Below, one piece after another: positions 44,470-46,070 of a DNA stretch of 46,070 bases (its first letter is position 1; every line of letters begins with the position of its first letter). A model generated the notes under the pieces. That model had not been told where the DNA came from. It saw only the letters and a program-made list of their open reading frames with translations, and did no database searches. Source of the DNA: Clostridiales bacterium Firm_10 (GTDB lineage Bacteria; Bacillota; Clostridia; Christensenellales; Aristaeellaceae); NCBI GenBank assembly GCA_001603025.1, contig LVAP01000093.1:1-46070 (forward strand), written 5' to 3'. The position numbers and the translations under genes are program-made.

Positions 44470-44667
44470 ATGACGGTTGAGTTGGTGTTCCGCATTGCGG
44501 CCATCGGGCTGATCACCTCGCTGCTGGCGCAGGTGCTCACGAAGGCGGGGCGCGAGGAAATCGCCGCCCTGGCCACGCTGGCCGCGCTGGTGATTGTGCT
44601 GCTGATGGTGGTGGATCTCATCCGCGATTTTTTCGAGAGCGTGCGGACGATATTTGCGGTCTATTGA
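44470..44667 (+). CDS. spoIIIAC: Stage III sporulation protein AC
   Basis: 65 residues from ATG 44470: two membrane helices (about 6-24 and 31-52) separated by AQVLTKAGREEIAAL, the family-typical loop, then LIRDFFESVRTIFAVY. Length and position in the operon match SpoIIIAC. The frame is open from 44446, but the start at 44470 fits the family length. Confidence 0.9.
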   Translation: MTVELVFRIAAIGLITSLLAQVLTKAGREEIAALATLAALVIVLLMVVDLIRDFFESVRTIFAVY

Positions 44668-44725
44668 ACAGAAGGCACGAGAAGGCGGCAGGCGCGCCGC
44701 ATTTTTGAAAGGGCGGAGGGATTCG

Positions 44726-45106
44726 ATGATCTATCGCGCGGTGCTGATCTGTGTGGCCGGGGCGCTGGCGGCTTCGTTGCTGGGCGGCAGGCCGGAGATG
44801 AAGCTGGGCGTGACCATCGCGGCGGGGTTATGCGCGGCGATGCTCTGTCTGGACGGACTGCGCGACGGCGCGCGCACGCTGCAAGCTCTTTCCCGGCAGG
44901 CCGGACTGGAGGACGGATGCGCCGCCGCCATGCTGAAAGCGACGGGCGTAGCGATGCTGGCGGAATTCGGCGCGCAGCTATGCCGGGACGCGGGCGAGAG
45001 CGCGCTGGCGGGTCGGGTGGAGATGGCGGGCCGGGTGACGCTGATGGGCATCGCGCTGCCCCTGCTCTCCGGCCTGACCGGCCGTCTCTGCGCGTTGCTT
45101 CCATGA
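44726..45106 (+). CDS. spoIIIAD: Stage III sporulation protein AD
   Basis: 126 residues from ATG 44726 (GGAGGG about 6 bases upstream). Four hydrophobic segments and the conserved LLKATGVAMLAEFGAQ-like stretch (here MLKATGVAMLAEFGAQLCRD) and GRVEMAGRVTLMGIALPLL identify SpoIIIAD. The stop overlaps the spoIIIAE start (ATGA). A 58-base gap separates it from spoIIIAC. Confidence 0.92.
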   Translation: MIYRAVLICVAGALAASLLGGRPEMKLGVTIAAGLCAAMLCLDGLRDGARTLQALSRQAGLEDGCAAAMLKATGVAMLAEFGAQLCRDAGESALAGRVEMAGRVTLMGIALPLLSGLTGRLCALLP

Positions 45107-46070
45107 GACGCGCGCTGGCCGTAGCCGCTCTCTCGCTGCTGATCTTCTGCCCCGCGCGGGCCGAAACCATGAATACCGCCGCACAGGACCTGCCGCTTGG
45201 CGGCCTGGAAGACTTTGCGCGGGAAAACGGCCTGGCGCTGGATGTGCGCGCGCTGGTCGCCCGGCTTGTAGAATCCGGCGCGGCGGAGGAAGCGCCGACC
45301 CTGATCGATTCGCTGGCGGCCTTGCTGCGAAATGCGCTGCGGGATGCGTTTCCTTCGCTGCTGGCGCTCACGGCGCCGGCGCTCATGTGGGCGGCCTGTC
45401 GCCAGCTTACGGCGGGCGGACGACTGGGCGCGGCCGGCGAGCTGGTATACTGTCTGTGTGCGGCCGGCTTGCTGACCGGCCTGTTTTCCGACCAGATGAC
45501 GGCGGCACGGCAGGCCACAGAACGCATCGCCGCGCTGATCGGACGGTTTCATCCGGTGATGAGCGCAATGCTGTCCGCTTCCGGCGCGGCGAACCTGGCC
45601 GGGCTGATGCAGCCGGCGGGCGCGCTGGCGTCGGGATTCATCACCGGCGCGATGACGCGCGCGGCGTTCGCGCTGAGCTCGGCTGCGGCGGTGCTGGCGG
45701 TGGCGGGCAACCTGAGCGAACGGCTGCGCTTCAGGGGATTGTTCAGACTGTGCGTCAGCACGGCAAACTGGATCATGGGCGGCGCGACGACGCTGTTCCT
45801 CGGCCTGATGACGGCAGGCGGTCTGCTGGAATCCGGGCGGGACAGCATGGCGTTGCGTGCGGCCGAATATGCGGTCGACAACCTGCTGCCAGTGATTGGC
45901 GGCGACGTGGCGGACACGCTGGGCGCGGTGAGCTCCGGCGCGGCGCTGCTGCGCAGGGCGGTGGGCGTCACGGGAACGGTGCTGCTGGCGGGCGTCTGCC
46001 TTGAACCGATGGCGCGCACCATCGCGGCGGTTCTCGGCTGCCGTATGGCGGCGGCACTGGCCGAACCTGC
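45103..46070 (+). CDS. spoIIIAE: Stage III sporulation protein AE (3' end outside window)
   Basis: The frame is open from ATG 45103 to the window end, giving 322 residues of a protein usually near 400. A signal peptide (RRALAVAALSLLIFCPARA, cleavage before ETM) leads into a region of several hydrophobic segments with Gly/Ala-rich packing (LLALTAPALMWAACRQLTAG, AFALSSAAAVLAVAGNLSER, NWIMGGATTLFLGLMTAGG). The conserved LLPVIGGDVADTLGAV with a following Arg-rich turn is typical of the SpoIIIAE membrane channel component. Start and spoIIIAD stop overlap by four bases. spoIIIAF-AG-AH are expected just beyond the window. Confidence 0.9.
   Translation, partial: MRRALAVAALSLLIFCPARAETMNTAAQDLPLGGLEDFARENGLALDVRALVARLVESGAAEEAPTLIDSLAALLRNALRDAFPSLLALTAPALMWAACRQLTAGGRLGAAGELVYCLCAAGLLTGLFSDQMTAARQATERIAALIGRFHPVMSAMLSASGAANLAGLMQPAGALASGFITGAMTRAAFALSSAAAVLAVAGNLSERLRFRGLFRLCVSTANWIMGGATTLFLGLMTAGGLLESGRDSMALRAAEYAVDNLLPVIGGDVADTLGAVSSGAALLRRAVGVTGTVLLAGVCLEPMARTIAAVLGCRMAAALAEP

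Overview
The window reads as a chromosome segment from a G+C-rich, anaerobic, endospore-forming member of the Clostridia (Bacillota). The evidence is a spoIIIA operon at the right end, a T-box riboswitch ahead of hisS-aspS, a TM1266-type hydrogenase regulator, a c-subunit with Na+-type ligands in the ATP synthase, a RelQ-type alarmone synthetase, strong AGGAGG ribosome sites and textbook sigma-A promoters (mostly TTGxxx-17-TATAAT). Genus-level placement is not possible from the sequence alone. No rRNA, tRNA, insertion sequence, prophage or CRISPR array was seen. Gene density is high, and almost every gap over 100 bases holds a recognisable promoter, leader or terminator.

Layout. 1-3730 (+): 3' part of an FtsX/MacB-type permease and a secreted membrane-anchored protein. 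3745-4110: monocistronic TM1266-family regulator with its own promoter and terminator. 4244-11037 (+): complete F-type ATP synthase operon atpI-B-E-F-H-A-G-D-C. 11104-13471 (+): relQ-like synthetase and a lipoprotein. 13498-14543 (+): zinc-ribbon protein. 14565-18431 (-): T-box-controlled hisS-aspS-greA. 18534-22524 (+): leader peptide, attenuator and a heterodimeric ABC exporter. 22535-31694 (-): small lipoprotein, two FAD oxidoreductases, acetyltransferase, HelD-like helicase, TmcAL, GNAT and Eis-like acetyltransferases. 31714-34343 (-): Phe-rich leader peptide, attenuator, phenylacetate-CoA ligase, ACT protein and hotdog thioesterase. 34427-37049 (+): membrane protein, SGNH hydrolase and UroD-like protein. 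37054-42936 (-): lipase-like protein, GNAT, CorC/HlyC protein, thiI, cysteine desulfurase and a membrane protein. 43043-46070 (+): spoIIIAA-AB-AC-AD-AE, the last cut by the window edge.

The most interesting content is regulatory. Three operons carry three different RNA leaders that couple translation or tRNA charging to transcription: a T-box whose specifier looks like an Asp codon although hisS is the first gene; a 34-codon leader ORF and terminator ahead of a BmrCD-like ABC exporter; and a 50-codon leader ORF ending in a Phe/Trp cluster with a terminator and a matching antiterminator segment ahead of paaK-ACT-thioesterase. The last suggests that this aryl-CoA ligase serves phenylalanine synthesis from aryl acids rather than breakdown. 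The ATP synthase shows a two-carboxylate Na+-type c-ring signature and an epsilon subunit reduced to its beta-sandwich domain.
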